Source of the DNA: Paraburkholderia nodosa
GTDB taxonomy: Bacteria > Pseudomonadota > Gammaproteobacteria > Burkholderiales > Burkholderiaceae
Length of the DNA: 64,000 nucleotides
Assembly: GCF_001718195.1 (NCBI RefSeq)
Contig: NZ_MCNV01000015.1
Span: forward strand, 124,001-188,000
Reading direction: 5' to 3'
The notes under the pieces are model-generated. The model did no database searches and had not been told where the DNA came from. It saw nothing but the letters and a program-made list of their open reading frames with translations. Position numbers and translations under genes: made by a program. Each line of letters starts with the position of its first letter. The first letter of the stretch is position 1. Below, piece after piece: positions 7,156 through 16,547 of the stretch.

Positions 7156-8193
7156 ATGGCCGCATTGCACGGTTCCAGCCTCACCCCGCCCGCCCCGAAC
7201 GGGCAACGCCGCAAATGGCTGCGCGCCGCCGGCGCGACCGCGCTTAGCGCGCCGGTTCTGACACTCGGCCGCAAGGCATGGTCGGCGCCGGCGCTCAAGC
7301 CGTTCACCTTCGCGTGGGCGCCGAACGGCTTTTGCCTCACGCCCGTCGCCGTCGCGCAGGAGCAGGGGTTCTTCGAAAAGAACGGACTGAAGGTCAATCT
7401 AGTGAGCTACGCCGGCTCGAACGACCAGTTGCTGCAAACGCTTTCCACCGGCAAGGCCGACGCTGCGGTCGGCATGATCCACCGCTGGCTCAAACCGTTG
7501 GAGGCAGGGTTCGATGTGAAGATCATTAGCAGCGTGCACGGCGGATGCGTGCGCCTGATCGGCTCGAGCGCGGCCGGCGTGACGTCGCTCGCCGCGCTCA
7601 AAGGCAAGACCGTGGGGGTGAGCGACCTCGCCTCTCCGGGCAAGAACTTCTTCGCCATCCTGCTGCTCAAGCACGGCATCGACCCGGACCGCGACGTGAG
7701 CTGGCGCCAGTATCCCGCGGACCTGCTCGATGTCGCCGTGCAAAAGGGCGAGATCCAGGCCATCGCCGACGGCGACCCGAATCTCTATCTGCTGGAACGG
7801 CAACGTCCGGGTGCATACACGCATCTCGCCAGCAATCTTTCCGACGAATACGCGCACAAGGTCTGCTGCGTGATCGCCGCACGGGGCTCGCTGCTGCGCA
7901 GCGATCGCCCGACCGCTGCGGCGCTTGCGCGTGCGCTGATTCAGGCCACCGACTTCTCGCGCGAGAACCCGCGGGAAGCGGCGAAATCGTTCGCGAAGTA
8001 CACGCCGAAGTTCGCCGAGGATGACCTTGTAAAGCTCTATTCGTCGCTCACCTACGATCACCATCCGACCAACGTCGATCTCCAGCAGGAGATCGCGTAC
8101 TTCGCCGAGGACTTCAAGCGCGCCGGCGTGCTCAAGCCCACCACCGACCCGCAGCGCTTCGCCGCGGCCGTCTACACCAACGTACTGGGGTGA
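7156..8193 (+). CDS. ABC transporter substrate-binding protein, sulfonate/nitrate/taurine type
   Basis: A 345-residue SsuA/TauA/NrtA-like binding protein. The N-terminus has a twin-arginine-like signal (RRKWLRAAGATAL), suggesting Tat export. The core shows the family pattern NGFCLTPVAVAQEQGFFEKNGL, LLQTLSTGKADAAVGM and LKGKTVGVSDLASPGKNF. The ATG at 7156 was chosen for GGAG nine bases upstream; a longer in-frame reading lacks this. Permease and ATPase genes follow within a few bases, forming one importer. The ligand cannot be read from sequence; aliphatic sulfonates are likely from context. Confidence 0.88.
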   Translation: MAALHGSSLTPPAPNGQRRKWLRAAGATALSAPVLTLGRKAWSAPALKPFTFAWAPNGFCLTPVAVAQEQGFFEKNGLKVNLVSYAGSNDQLLQTLSTGKADAAVGMIHRWLKPLEAGFDVKIISSVHGGCVRLIGSSAAGVTSLAALKGKTVGVSDLASPGKNFFAILLLKHGIDPDRDVSWRQYPADLLDVAVQKGEIQAIADGDPNLYLLERQRPGAYTHLASNLSDEYAHKVCCVIAARGSLLRSDRPTAAALARALIQATDFSRENPREAAKSFAKYTPKFAEDDLVKLYSSLTYDHHPTNVDLQQEIAYFAEDFKRAGVLKPTTDPQRFAAAVYTNVLG

Positions 8194-8197
8194 CGCG

Positions 8198-9298
8198 ATG
8201 ACGACGCTCGAACAGCCTGCGCTGGCGCGCGCCGGCGCCAGCGACGCACTGGAGGCCAGCGAAGGCGCAGGCCAGCCTTTCGCGAATGTCGACCTGCGGG
8301 GCCGGCGTTCTTCCGGGCAGCCAATCGCGTGGTACACCGGGCTCGCGGTCGCGGCGGCATGGGCCGTGTTTGGCGGCGTCACGCGCCTGTGGCCGAACCG
8401 CATCACCGGTTTTTCCGACTGGGCCTATACCGCCGAACTGGGCGCGGCCGCCTGGGCGATCGCGGCATGGCTCGCGCTGTTCGCGCTCGTACTGCCCGCT
8501 CTCGAACGCAGCAGCGAGCGGTTGCGGCCCGCGCTGCGCGGCTTGAGAAAAGCGGGACCATGGCTGATCGCGTTGCCCGTTGCGTTCGCGCTCTGGGAGA
8601 TCCTCACGGCGAAGACCGCGCTCCTGCCTACGCCGTTCTTCGCGCCGCCGCAGGCGCTCGTCGAGGTCTATCGCGACGACTGGGCGCGGCTCGCCGATTG
8701 CGTGGTCCATTCGATCGGCCTGCTCGCCGTAGGCTTTCTCTACGGCGGCGTGGCCGGATTCCTCATCGGCGTGTCGATCGGCTGGTCGCGCGCCGTGGGC
8801 TACTGGGTGCACCCCGTCATGCGCGTGCTCGGCCCCGTGCCCGCCACGGCGCTGCTGCCGCTCGCGTTCTATATCTTCCCGTCGAGCCGTTCCGCCGCGA
8901 TCTTCCTGATCGCGCTCGCCACCGCGTTCCCCGTGACCGTGCTCACGTGGTCGGGAGTCGCGAGCGTGAACAAGGCGTACTACGACGTGGCCCGCACGCT
9001 CGGGGCAAGCCAGCGGTTCCTCGTGCTGCGCGTCGCCATTCCGGCTGCGCTGCCCCAGGTGTTCGTCGGCCTCTTCATGGGCCTGAGCGCCTCGTTCACG
9101 GTGCTCGTGACAGCCGAGATGATGGGCGTGAAATCCGGCCTTGGCTGGTACCTCACATGGGCGCAGGGGTGGGCGTCGTACTCGAACATGTACGCCGCGC
9201 TGCTCGTGATGGCTGTCCTGTTCTCGGGCCTCATCACCCTGCTCTTCCTCGTGCGCGATCGCACGCTCGTCTGGCAGAAAGGAACCGTCAAATGGTAA
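8198..9298 (+). CDS. ABC transporter permease, sulfonate/taurine type
   Basis: A 366-residue permease of the BPD_transp_1 (SsuC/TauC) family. The first ~130 residues contain two extra hydrophobic segments before the usual six-helix core. The EAA loop is seen as YYDVARTLGASQRFLVLRVA followed by IPAALPQVFVGL. It follows the binding protein by 4 bp, and its stop overlaps the ATPase start. The N-terminal extension is longer than in classical SsuC. Confidence 0.9.
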   Translation: MTTLEQPALARAGASDALEASEGAGQPFANVDLRGRRSSGQPIAWYTGLAVAAAWAVFGGVTRLWPNRITGFSDWAYTAELGAAAWAIAAWLALFALVLPALERSSERLRPALRGLRKAGPWLIALPVAFALWEILTAKTALLPTPFFAPPQALVEVYRDDWARLADCVVHSIGLLAVGFLYGGVAGFLIGVSIGWSRAVGYWVHPVMRVLGPVPATALLPLAFYIFPSSRSAAIFLIALATAFPVTVLTWSGVASVNKAYYDVARTLGASQRFLVLRVAIPAALPQVFVGLFMGLSASFTVLVTAEMMGVKSGLGWYLTWAQGWASYSNMYAALLVMAVLFSGLITLLFLVRDRTLVWQKGTVKW

Positions 9299-10104
9299 AT
9301 GCCGCCGTGGCGCACGCCACGCCCTCGATCTCGCCCGAGCCAGCGATCCGGGGCGCACATATCTCTGTCGAGCAGGTGAGCCACCGCTTCGACACGCCCA
9401 AGGGCCCGCTCGCGGTGCTCGACGACGTGACGCTCTCGGTCGCGCCGGGCGAATTCGTCGCGCTGCTGGGCCCAAGCGGCTGTGGAAAGTCCACGCTGCT
9501 GCGTCTCGTCGCGGGGCTCGAACCGGCGACGCAGGGCAGGGTCCTGCAAGACGGCGCGCCGATCGAGCGGCCCGATCCCTCGCGCGTCGTGGTGTTTCAG
9601 GACCCGACGCTCTACCCATGGCGGCGCGTGCGCGCGAACGTCGCGCTCGGGCTGCAGGCGCGCGGCGTGATCAAGCAGGAGCGCAAGCGTGTGGATGTCG
9701 AGCTCGAACGCGTTGGCCTCACCGAATTCGCGGATGCCTTTCCGCACCAGCTTTCGGGCGGTATGTCGCAGCGCGTGGCGCTGGCCCGCGCGCTCGTCAA
9801 CGATCCGCGCCTGCTCGTGCTCGACGAGCCGCTCGGCAAGCTCGACTCGCTCACGCGTCTGGCAATGCAGAGCGAACTCGTGGATCTCTGGCAGCGCGAC
9901 CGTTTCTCTGCGCTGCTCGTCACCCATGATGTGGAAGAAGCGCTCTTTCTTGCCCAGCGCGTGATCGTGTTCAGCCCGCGGCCCGCGCGCGTCGCGGCCG
10001 AACTGCATGTCGACCTGCCCTATCCGCGCCATCGCGGCGACCCGGCGTTTGCCGCGCTGCGCCGCGAAGCCTTGCAGCATCTCGGCCTCGACGCGAGCTG
10101 GTAA
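9292..10104 (+). CDS. ABC transporter ATP-binding protein, sulfonate type
   Basis: A 270-residue ATPase with Walker A GPSGCGKST, Q-loop VVVFQDPTLYPWRR, signature LSGGMSQRVALARAL, Walker B LLVLDEP and H-loop VTHD. The ATG overlaps the permease stop by 7 bp. It energises the importer formed with the two genes before it. Confidence 0.94.
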   Translation: MVNAAVAHATPSISPEPAIRGAHISVEQVSHRFDTPKGPLAVLDDVTLSVAPGEFVALLGPSGCGKSTLLRLVAGLEPATQGRVLQDGAPIERPDPSRVVVFQDPTLYPWRRVRANVALGLQARGVIKQERKRVDVELERVGLTEFADAFPHQLSGGMSQRVALARALVNDPRLLVLDEPLGKLDSLTRLAMQSELVDLWQRDRFSALLVTHDVEEALFLAQRVIVFSPRPARVAAELHVDLPYPRHRGDPAFAALRREALQHLGLDASW

Positions 10105-10145
10105 GGAATACGAATGATGCGGCACGCTTCATCCCACGCGCGGCG

Positions 10146-11357
10146 ATGAGCGCGCTGCTTTCCGGCAACGCCTGGCTCAACCCGTTTCTCGGCGCGCTGC
10201 AGGCGGCGCAGGTCGAACTCGGCAGTGTGGCGCACGCGCTCGGCATCGCCGGCGACAGCCACGGCCAGCCCGCGTGGCCGTGGCCGAAACGCCTCGCCGT
10301 AGAGGTTCTGCTGATCGATGCGGGCGTCGCGCGCCAGCTCGCACTGGCGCTCGCCGCCACCGGCGGCGCACTGCTGCTCGCGGTCGCGGGTCTGGTCTGG
10401 CGCGGGCGGCGCATCGCGCTGTTCGCCGCGGCCGCACTCGCCGCCTGGTTCGCGCCGTGGCCCGACACTTCGCTGTGGCTGACCGACGCCGTGCCCACGA
10501 GCTTCCAGACCACGCCCTTCTCGGTCGAGACGATCGCGCTCGGCGCGGCACACTATGCGCGCGAGTGCGCGGCCTGCCACGGCGACACGGGCCGCGGCGA
10601 CGGCCCGCGCGCCGGCACGCTCGTGCACTGGCCGCCGACCGTCGTGGGCCCGCTGCTCGGTCATCGTCTGGACGGGGAATTGTTCTGGCGCGTGCTGCAT
10701 GGCATGCACGCACGCGACGGCGCGCAAACGATGCCCGGATTCGAAGGACGCCTGTCCGATGCGCAGACGTGGGCCATTCTCGATTACCTGAAGGTGCTGG
10801 CCGCGGGCGGCGGCGCGCAGGACGGCGAAGGCTGGCCGGTGCCTGTGGCGCTGCCTGCACTAGACGTGCGCTGCGGCGACGCGCCGGCCGTGCCGCTGGC
10901 CAGTTGGCGCGCAGGGCAGCGAGTGCGGGCCGTGGCCGTCGACGGGCGCGCGCCGCCGCTCGAAGATCCGCGCTGGCAAACGCTGCTGCTGTTCCGCGAC
11001 GGCGCGTTGCCCGCGCCGTCCGAAGCCGCGCGTTGGGCAGCGAATGGCGACGCCTCGTGCGTGGCCGTCTCGCCCGGAGCGTGGACTGCGTTCGCGGGCA
11101 TAGCGGGCGTGAATGCGCAAGCCTTCGCGGGCTCGCAACTGATCGCTGACCGCGACGGCTGGCTGCGCGCCGAGGCGAAACCGGGCGACCCCGCATGGGC
11201 CAACGCGGCGCTGCTCTGCACAGCCGCCGGCGCGGGCGGCGAACGCGGCGGGCGCGGCGGGCGCGTGAGCCGCGGGCGGTCCGATCCGCTCACTTCGCTA
11301 CTGCTGCGCATTGATGCGGAGCCAGTGCGTTACGTGAAGGGTGGCTACGTGCATTGA
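10146..11357 (+). CDS. Membrane-anchored c-type cytochrome
   Basis: A 403-residue protein. Two hydrophobic helices (about 61-85 and 89-104) precede a cytochrome c domain with heme motif CAACH (141-145) and a likely axial Met in QTMPGFEG (M196). The C-terminal ~190 residues contain no motif I recognise, and end in a Gly/Arg-rich linker and SLLLRIDAEPVRYVKG. It follows the sulfonate ATPase by 41 bp on the same strand, so probably belongs to that operon. Its electron partner is unknown; delivery of electrons to or from a periplasmic organosulfur step is only a guess. Confidence 0.8.
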   Translation: MSALLSGNAWLNPFLGALQAAQVELGSVAHALGIAGDSHGQPAWPWPKRLAVEVLLIDAGVARQLALALAATGGALLLAVAGLVWRGRRIALFAAAALAAWFAPWPDTSLWLTDAVPTSFQTTPFSVETIALGAAHYARECAACHGDTGRGDGPRAGTLVHWPPTVVGPLLGHRLDGELFWRVLHGMHARDGAQTMPGFEGRLSDAQTWAILDYLKVLAAGGGAQDGEGWPVPVALPALDVRCGDAPAVPLASWRAGQRVRAVAVDGRAPPLEDPRWQTLLLFRDGALPAPSEAARWAANGDASCVAVSPGAWTAFAGIAGVNAQAFAGSQLIADRDGWLRAEAKPGDPAWANAALLCTAAGAGGERGGRGGRVSRGRSDPLTSLLLRIDAEPVRYVKGGYVH

Positions 11358-11666
11358 TCGCGGCACGGAAAAACGCACCTTCATCGCACACCTTCATCGC
11401 GCACCTTCCGCCGCATCGAACGAATCGGAAAGATAACGCATATGATTCGGCATCCCTATTATCTGCCTTCGATTTGTAAATCTCGATTTGATATTGGCCA
11501 CGGTTTGCATCCCAAACCATAATGGGCAACGAGCGGATTGCACCGCCCGCGCGCTCCCGCAGTCTTGAAGCGCGACCTCTCAACCGTATCTGGATCGCTG
11601 CGGCCGCGGCCACTTCCGCCACACGGTGACGTGACCCGCGCTCGCGCCCATGCAGGAGGTAACGTC
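11358..11666. other. Intergenic stretch with shared motif ATTCGGCAT and strong ribosome site
   Basis: About 310 bp without a gene. It contains ATTCGGCAT at 11445-11453, the same 9-mer as at 7001-7009 upstream of the first sulfonate importer. It ends in AGGAGG (11654-11659), which sets a TTG start for the next gene. No terminator hairpin was found. Confidence 0.4.
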
Positions 11667-12878
11667 TTGAGTACCGTACTGGAACATCGAGCGCCGCAAT
11701 CATCACTTACCCCGCAAGCGGGGTCGCCACTGCTCACCGACTCACTGCTGGAGCGCATCGGTGGCCGCGCAGCGCAGTACGACCGCGAGAACGCGTTCTT
11801 CGCAGAGGATCTGGCTGACCTCCACGCATCAGGCTTCCTGCGTGCAAGCGTGCCGCGCCAGTTCGGCGGCCTTGGTTTCACGCTGCCGGCGCTATTGCGC
11901 GAGCAGATCAGGCTCGCCTCCCGGGCGCCCGCCACGGCGCTCGCACTCAATATGCATCTCTACTGGGCAGGCGCCGCCTTGCATCTGTGGCGGCGCGGCG
12001 ATCCTTCGGCCGACTGGATTCTGCGCGAGATCGGCGCGGGAAAGGTGTTCGCCGCAGGCCATGGCGAGCCTGGCAACGATGCGGGCCTCGCGGACTCGAC
12101 AGTCCGCGCGACGCCGCTACCCGGCGGCGCCTGGCGCTTCGAGGGCCACAAGATCTTCACGTCGCTCGCCCCCGCATGGGACTGGCTCGGCGTGCATGGG
12201 CGCGACGACAGCGATCCGGCCAATCCGCGCATCGTGCACGCCTTCATTCGCCGGGACGCGGCGGGCCATCGCACCGAGCCCACGTGGGACGCGCTCGGAT
12301 TGCGTGCGACGAGCAGTCACGACACGTGGCTCGAAGGCGTCGTTGCGCAGCCCGAGCACGTCACCCGCGTGTTGCCCGCGGGGCCGCCCGATGACCCATT
12401 CGTCGACGGCATTCTTGGCGCAGTCCTGCCCGGGCTGGGCGCGGTGTATTACGGCATCGCGAAGCGCGCTTTCGACCTGGCGCTGGATGCGGCGCGATCG
12501 CGGCGCTCTCTCGCGCTGGGCGGCCAGACGTATGCGTTCAAGCCGCTCACGCAGGCCCACGTCGCGCACGCCGCGATCGAACTGGAGAGCATCGAGGCGC
12601 TGCTCGAGCGCACCGCACAGCGCTGGTGGGACGGCTACGCACCTGGCGAACTGTGGCTCGCGCAACTCCTTGCGGCCAAACAGCACGCCGTCGATGGCGC
12701 GCTGCGTGTGGTCAATCTCGCCTTGCAGGTGAGCGGCGCGGGTTCGCTCTCGCGCCGGCAGGAACTCGAAAGGCTTTTTCGCGACGTGCGCGCCGGCGCG
12801 TTCCATCCGCCCAACGCCGATGCAACGCACGAGTTGATCGGCCAGCTATGGCTGGGCGTCCTCGGCCAAACCGTATAG
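11667..12878 (+). CDS. Acyl-CoA dehydrogenase-fold flavin monooxygenase (DszC/SfnB-like)
   Basis: A 403-residue protein with the acyl-CoA dehydrogenase fold: GFLRASVPRQFGGLG, GHKIFTSLAPAWDWLGV and the C-terminal helical half with QVSGAGSLSRRQELERLFRD. Members beside sulfonate transporters are usually FMNH2-dependent monooxygenases acting on organosulfur or nitrogen compounds rather than true dehydrogenases. The start is a TTG: a perfect AGGAGGT sits seven bases upstream, and the in-frame sequence before it looks non-coding. The AhpD-like gene follows at 64 bp. Confidence 0.85.
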   Translation: MSTVLEHRAPQSSLTPQAGSPLLTDSLLERIGGRAAQYDRENAFFAEDLADLHASGFLRASVPRQFGGLGFTLPALLREQIRLASRAPATALALNMHLYWAGAALHLWRRGDPSADWILREIGAGKVFAAGHGEPGNDAGLADSTVRATPLPGGAWRFEGHKIFTSLAPAWDWLGVHGRDDSDPANPRIVHAFIRRDAAGHRTEPTWDALGLRATSSHDTWLEGVVAQPEHVTRVLPAGPPDDPFVDGILGAVLPGLGAVYYGIAKRAFDLALDAARSRRSLALGGQTYAFKPLTQAHVAHAAIELESIEALLERTAQRWWDGYAPGELWLAQLLAAKQHAVDGALRVVNLALQVSGAGSLSRRQELERLFRDVRAGAFHPPNADATHELIGQLWLGVLGQTV

Positions 12879-12942
12879 CGCACGCATCTCAACGATTCTT
12901 CGAAGATTTCCGGTTCGCACGCAAAACAGAAGGAGTCCTTTT

Positions 12943-13593
12943 ATGTCTTCTGCCGCATCCACTATCGATATCGCGTCGCGTCGGGCGGATTTCGTTGCCG
13001 GTCACGACATCGCACACGAGCCCGTCTCCCGGCTTGGCCTGCCCGAAGAATCGGGGCTGCCGCCGCATGCTGCCGAGCTCTTCGAGCGATTTCGGCGCCA
13101 ATACGGCTTCGTGCCAAACTGGCTGGCCGCACTGGCCGTCAACCCCGACACGGCGTCGCGGCTCGTGGCGTTCTACGAACATCTGTTCGACCCGCATCGC
13201 AGCCGCCTGACGGCCGCCGAGCGAGAACTGATCGCAGTCGTCACTTCCGCGGCGAACACCTGCAGCTATTGCGTGTTCAACCACACCCAGTCGCTCGCGA
13301 CTGCGCTCGGCGACACCGTGCGCGCACAGCGCATCGCGCAGGGATGGCATCACGTGCGGCTGGATCCGAAGGAGGCGGCGCTCGCCGGGATTGCGGAGCA
13401 GCTCACGCGCGAACCCGGCCTTGTCGACGACAGCGCTTTGCAGCGGCTCCACGACCTCGGCTTCACGCGTGAGGCGGTCGTCGAGATCCTCGAAATATCC
13501 GCTTTCTTCAATTACGCGAACCGTCTGACGATCGCGCTCAATGTCGTGCCCGACGATCAGTTTTTCTCGGGAAGAGACCGCGAGACCTCATAA
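12943..13593 (+). CDS. AhpD-like carboxymuconolactone decarboxylase/peroxidase-related protein
   Basis: A 216-residue protein of the peroxidase-related AhpD family. The redox motif NTCSYCVFNH (C107, C110, H114) is intact, preceded by LTAAERELIAVVTSAAN. AAGGAG precedes the ATG. It probably detoxifies peroxide or handles reactive sulfur species made by the flavin enzyme encoded just upstream; that link is inferred from adjacency. Confidence 0.88.
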   Translation: MSSAASTIDIASRRADFVAGHDIAHEPVSRLGLPEESGLPPHAAELFERFRRQYGFVPNWLAALAVNPDTASRLVAFYEHLFDPHRSRLTAAERELIAVVTSAANTCSYCVFNHTQSLATALGDTVRAQRIAQGWHHVRLDPKEAALAGIAEQLTREPGLVDDSALQRLHDLGFTREAVVEILEISAFFNYANRLTIALNVVPDDQFFSGRDRETS

Positions 13594-13653
13594 GATTCGC
13601 GCCGTCGACGGGACCGTATAGCCGCTGCCGCCCGCCGCAGGCGCTACCGCCGC

Positions 13654-14565
13654 TCACGCCGCACGTGCAAGCTTCGCCGACTTGAAGCTTTGCGCAACGC
13701 TTTGCGCCAGCACCGCGATAGCGGATTCCATCTTGCCAATGGCGCGTGAGCGGACGATCCGCACCGCGATTTCGGGCTTGAAGTCGCTCACCTGCACGAT
13801 GTCCAGCAAATCGGCGTGCGCGCTCGCCACGACGAGCGGATACGGCACGACACCGAGGCCCACGCCGTCCGCGACGAGCCCGAGTTGCAACTCGGTGCCG
13901 AGCGTTTCGAAATTCAGTTTGAGTGCGTGGCCTTGCGCAGCGAGCGCATGCTGCAGGCCGGCGCGAAAACCGCAGCCGTCCGGATTGAGCACCCAGCCGT
14001 GCGACTGGCATTCGGCGAGCGTCCAGGCGCGGCGCTTCAGCAGCCCCTTTTGCGCGACCACGGCGAGCTTGAGCGAGCTGAGCGATTCCGCCACCAGCGT
14101 TTCGGACAACGCGCGGTTCGCGGGCAACAGCACGACGGCCGCGTCGAGTTCGCCGTCCTCCACTTTTTGCAGCAGCGGTGCGCCCCACCCCGTGGATACG
14201 CGCGCCTGCAACCCGGGATGCGCGTGACGCAGCGATTGCAGCGCGTCGAGCATCGCGATGTCGGCAACGGTTTGCGCTACTCCCACACGCAGCACGCCCG
14301 CAAGCGGCGCCCCGTCGTTCACGAGTTGCCGCAGCGCGTCGATCTCTCGCACGATGGCGCGGCACTGGTCGTACACGGCGCGGCCCATCGGCGTCGTGCG
14401 CATGGGCTTGGTGTTGCGATCGAGCAGCGCCACGCCCAATGCTTCCTCGAAATTCTGGATGCGGCGAGTCACGGCGGGCTGCGTCAGTTCGAGCCGTTCG
14501 GCCGCGTGGCTCAGCGACTCGCTGCGCACCACGGCGACGAAGGCTTCGATCTCGTCGAGTGTCAT
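13654..14565 (-). CDS. LysR-family transcriptional regulator
   Basis: A 303-residue LTTR. The N-terminal winged HTH reads MTLDEIEAFVAVVRSESLSH with LTQPAVTRRIQNFEEALG; residues from about 90 form the effector domain. It is divergent from the second sulfonate importer, with a dyad in the 168-bp gap, the usual arrangement for an LTTR controlling its neighbour. It converges on the AhpD-like gene. Confidence 0.93.
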   Translation of the reverse strand: MTLDEIEAFVAVVRSESLSHAAERLELTQPAVTRRIQNFEEALGVALLDRNTKPMRTTPMGRAVYDQCRAIVREIDALRQLVNDGAPLAGVLRVGVAQTVADIAMLDALQSLRHAHPGLQARVSTGWGAPLLQKVEDGELDAAVVLLPANRALSETLVAESLSSLKLAVVAQKGLLKRRAWTLAECQSHGWVLNPDGCGFRAGLQHALAAQGHALKLNFETLGTELQLGLVADGVGLGVVPYPLVVASAHADLLDIVQVSDFKPEIAVRIVRSRAIGKMESAIAVLAQSVAQSFKSAKLARAA

Positions 14566-14675
14566 GATGGTCCCGGTGTATTGATCGCGTAGCTTAACGT
14601 CGTTGCAACGCTTCGTTCAAGCGCCGGCGCATTTGCGATCTGCATATTTCCTTAGAAGAACAATGCGTTTGCCTT

Positions 14676-14694
14676 ATACGGGAGCGCTCCGTAT
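14676..14694. promoter_or_regulatory. Dyad ATAC-N11-GTAT, candidate LysR operator
   Basis: ATAC and GTAT flank a perfect inner palindrome GGAGCGCTCC between the divergent LysR gene and the binding protein. The spacing differs from the classical T-N11-A box, so the regulator assignment is tentative. Confidence 0.45.
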
Positions 14695-14733
14695 CGTGCT
14701 CTCTTCGCTATCCGCATTACCCAGGGAATCTTC

Positions 14734-15663
14734 ATGCGCCGCGCTTATGTCCGCTTTCTTGTCGCGATTGCTGCAACATTGCCGCTGGCTGTATCCGCCG
14801 CCACGCTCAAGGTCGGCGACCAGCAGCTCCAGACGCGCGGCATACTCGAAGCGTCGGGCCAACTAAAGGACGTGCCCTACCAGATCGAATGGTTCAATTT
14901 TCCCGCCGCGCAGCCGCTGGGCGAAGCGCTCAACGCGGGCGCGATCGACGTGGGCGGCCTGGGCGACGCCCCGCTCATCTTCGCGTACTCGGCAGGTGCG
15001 AAAATCCGCGCCGTTTCGGCCACGCGCTCGACGCCTGTCGATCTCGCGATCGTCGTGCCCGACGCTTCGCCGATCCGCAACGCTGCCGACCTCAAGGGCA
15101 AGCGCATCGCCACCACGCGCGGCTCGATCGGCCACTATCTCGCCGTGGCCACGCTCGAACATGCGAACCTCAAGCTCACCGACGTGACCTTGTCGTACAT
15201 GCAGCCCGTCGACGCCCAGGCCGCACTCGCCACCGGCAGCGTGGACGCCTGGTCCACATGGGACCCTTACGTGGCACTCACCGAAGCGCGCCAGCATACG
15301 CGCAGCATCGCGAACGGCGTTGGCGTTTCATCGGGCTTGAGCTTCGAGGCCGCCACCGATACGGCGATCCGCGACAAGCACGCCGAACTCGCCGACTTCC
15401 TGCGTCGCGTGGCGGCCGGCCAGCGTTGGGCGCTCTCGCATCCTGACGAAGTCGCGGCGATCCAGTCGCGCGTGACGGGTCTGCCCGCCGACGTGCTCAA
15501 AACCGTCTATCAGCGCGCGCAACTGCATCCCGTGCCGATCGACAACGGCGTGATCGCCGAGCAGCAGCGCACCGCCGATCTCTACCTGCGTGCGGACGTC
15601 ATCAAAACACGCCTCGACGTTGCGCCGAGCTTCGACAAACAGTTCTCGTCGACCGCTCCCTGA
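14734..15663 (+). CDS. Aliphatic sulfonate ABC transporter substrate-binding protein
   Basis: A 309-residue SsuA-like protein with a Sec signal peptide (MRRAYVRFLVAIAATLPLAVSAA). Family hallmarks are FPAAQPLGEALNAGAIDVGGLGDAP, DLKGKRIATTRGSIGHYL and GSVDAWSTWDPYVA. GGGA lies before the ATG. It heads an ssuACB-like unit with the permease 44 bp downstream. Confidence 0.92.
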   Translation: MRRAYVRFLVAIAATLPLAVSAATLKVGDQQLQTRGILEASGQLKDVPYQIEWFNFPAAQPLGEALNAGAIDVGGLGDAPLIFAYSAGAKIRAVSATRSTPVDLAIVVPDASPIRNAADLKGKRIATTRGSIGHYLAVATLEHANLKLTDVTLSYMQPVDAQAALATGSVDAWSTWDPYVALTEARQHTRSIANGVGVSSGLSFEAATDTAIRDKHAELADFLRRVAAGQRWALSHPDEVAAIQSRVTGLPADVLKTVYQRAQLHPVPIDNGVIAEQQRTADLYLRADVIKTRLDVAPSFDKQFSSTAP

Positions 15664-15707
15664 ACGGACGTCCATCGCCCGGACTTCACCGCAATTACGG
15701 AACCGCC

Positions 15708-16547
15708 ATGGCAGACGTCACCTCCTCTTCAAACCGCTACGGACCGCCTTCGCGCGCCGGCGGCTCGCGGCTTTCGACGGGCCGCTTTTATTTCTGGCTC
15801 TCGTGGGCGATCCCCGCGCTGATCGTCGTGGTCTGGGAACTCGCGGCGCGCGTGGGCTGGATCGCGCCGCAAGTGCTGCCGGCGCCGAGCGGCGTCGCCG
15901 CGACGGCGTGGGATCTTGCCCGCAACGGCGACCTGTTCGTGCACCTCGGCGTCTCGCTGCTGCGTGCCGTAACAGGACTTCTGATCGGCGGCACGATCGG
16001 CCTCGTGCTTGGCGTACTGGTGGGTTTTTCCCGGCTCGCGCAGGCGCTCATCGACCGGTCGATCCAGATGGTCCGCGCGGTTCCCTTTCTCGCGATGCTG
16101 CCGCTCGTCATCGTGTGGTTCGGCGTGGGCGAAGTCGCGAAGATTTTTCTGGTCGCGCTCGCCGTGCTGTTTCCCGTCTACATCAACACGATGCTCGGCA
16201 TTCGCCAGATCGATCCCAAGCTGATGGAACTGGCCAAGGTGATCGGGTTGAACTGGCCGGCCGTGGTGCGCCGGATCATCCTGCCTGGCGCCATGCCTTC
16301 GATCCTCACCGGCGTGCGCTACGCGCTGGCGCACGCGTGGCTCGCCCTCGTGATCGCCGAAACGCTCGCGACGACCAAGGGCATCGGCTTTCTCGCCATG
16401 GACGCCCGCGAATTCCTGCAAACCAACGTCATCCTGTTGACCATGATTATTTACGCGATCATCGGCGTTGCCGCGGACGCGCTGGTTCGCTCGCTCGAAG
16501 CGCGCTTCCTCTCGTGGCACGCGAACTATGCGAAGGGAGCGAAATAA
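15708..16547 (+). CDS. Aliphatic sulfonate ABC transporter permease (SsuC-like)
   Basis: A 279-residue permease with six or so helices and the coupling-loop segment LMELAKVIGLNWPAVVRRIILPGAMP broken as usual after the Gly. Opening residues are polar and Ser-rich. It stops in TAATG, overlapping the ATPase start by one base. Confidence 0.92.
   Translation: MADVTSSSNRYGPPSRAGGSRLSTGRFYFWLSWAIPALIVVVWELAARVGWIAPQVLPAPSGVAATAWDLARNGDLFVHLGVSLLRAVTGLLIGGTIGLVLGVLVGFSRLAQALIDRSIQMVRAVPFLAMLPLVIVWFGVGEVAKIFLVALAVLFPVYINTMLGIRQIDPKLMELAKVIGLNWPAVVRRIILPGAMPSILTGVRYALAHAWLALVIAETLATTKGIGFLAMDAREFLQTNVILLTMIIYAIIGVAADALVRSLEARFLSWHANYAKGAK

Noticed and set aside
10114..10148. 11-codon ORF with its stop overlapping the cytochrome start
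   Set aside because: Too short to distinguish from chance, and no ribosome site was recognised for it.
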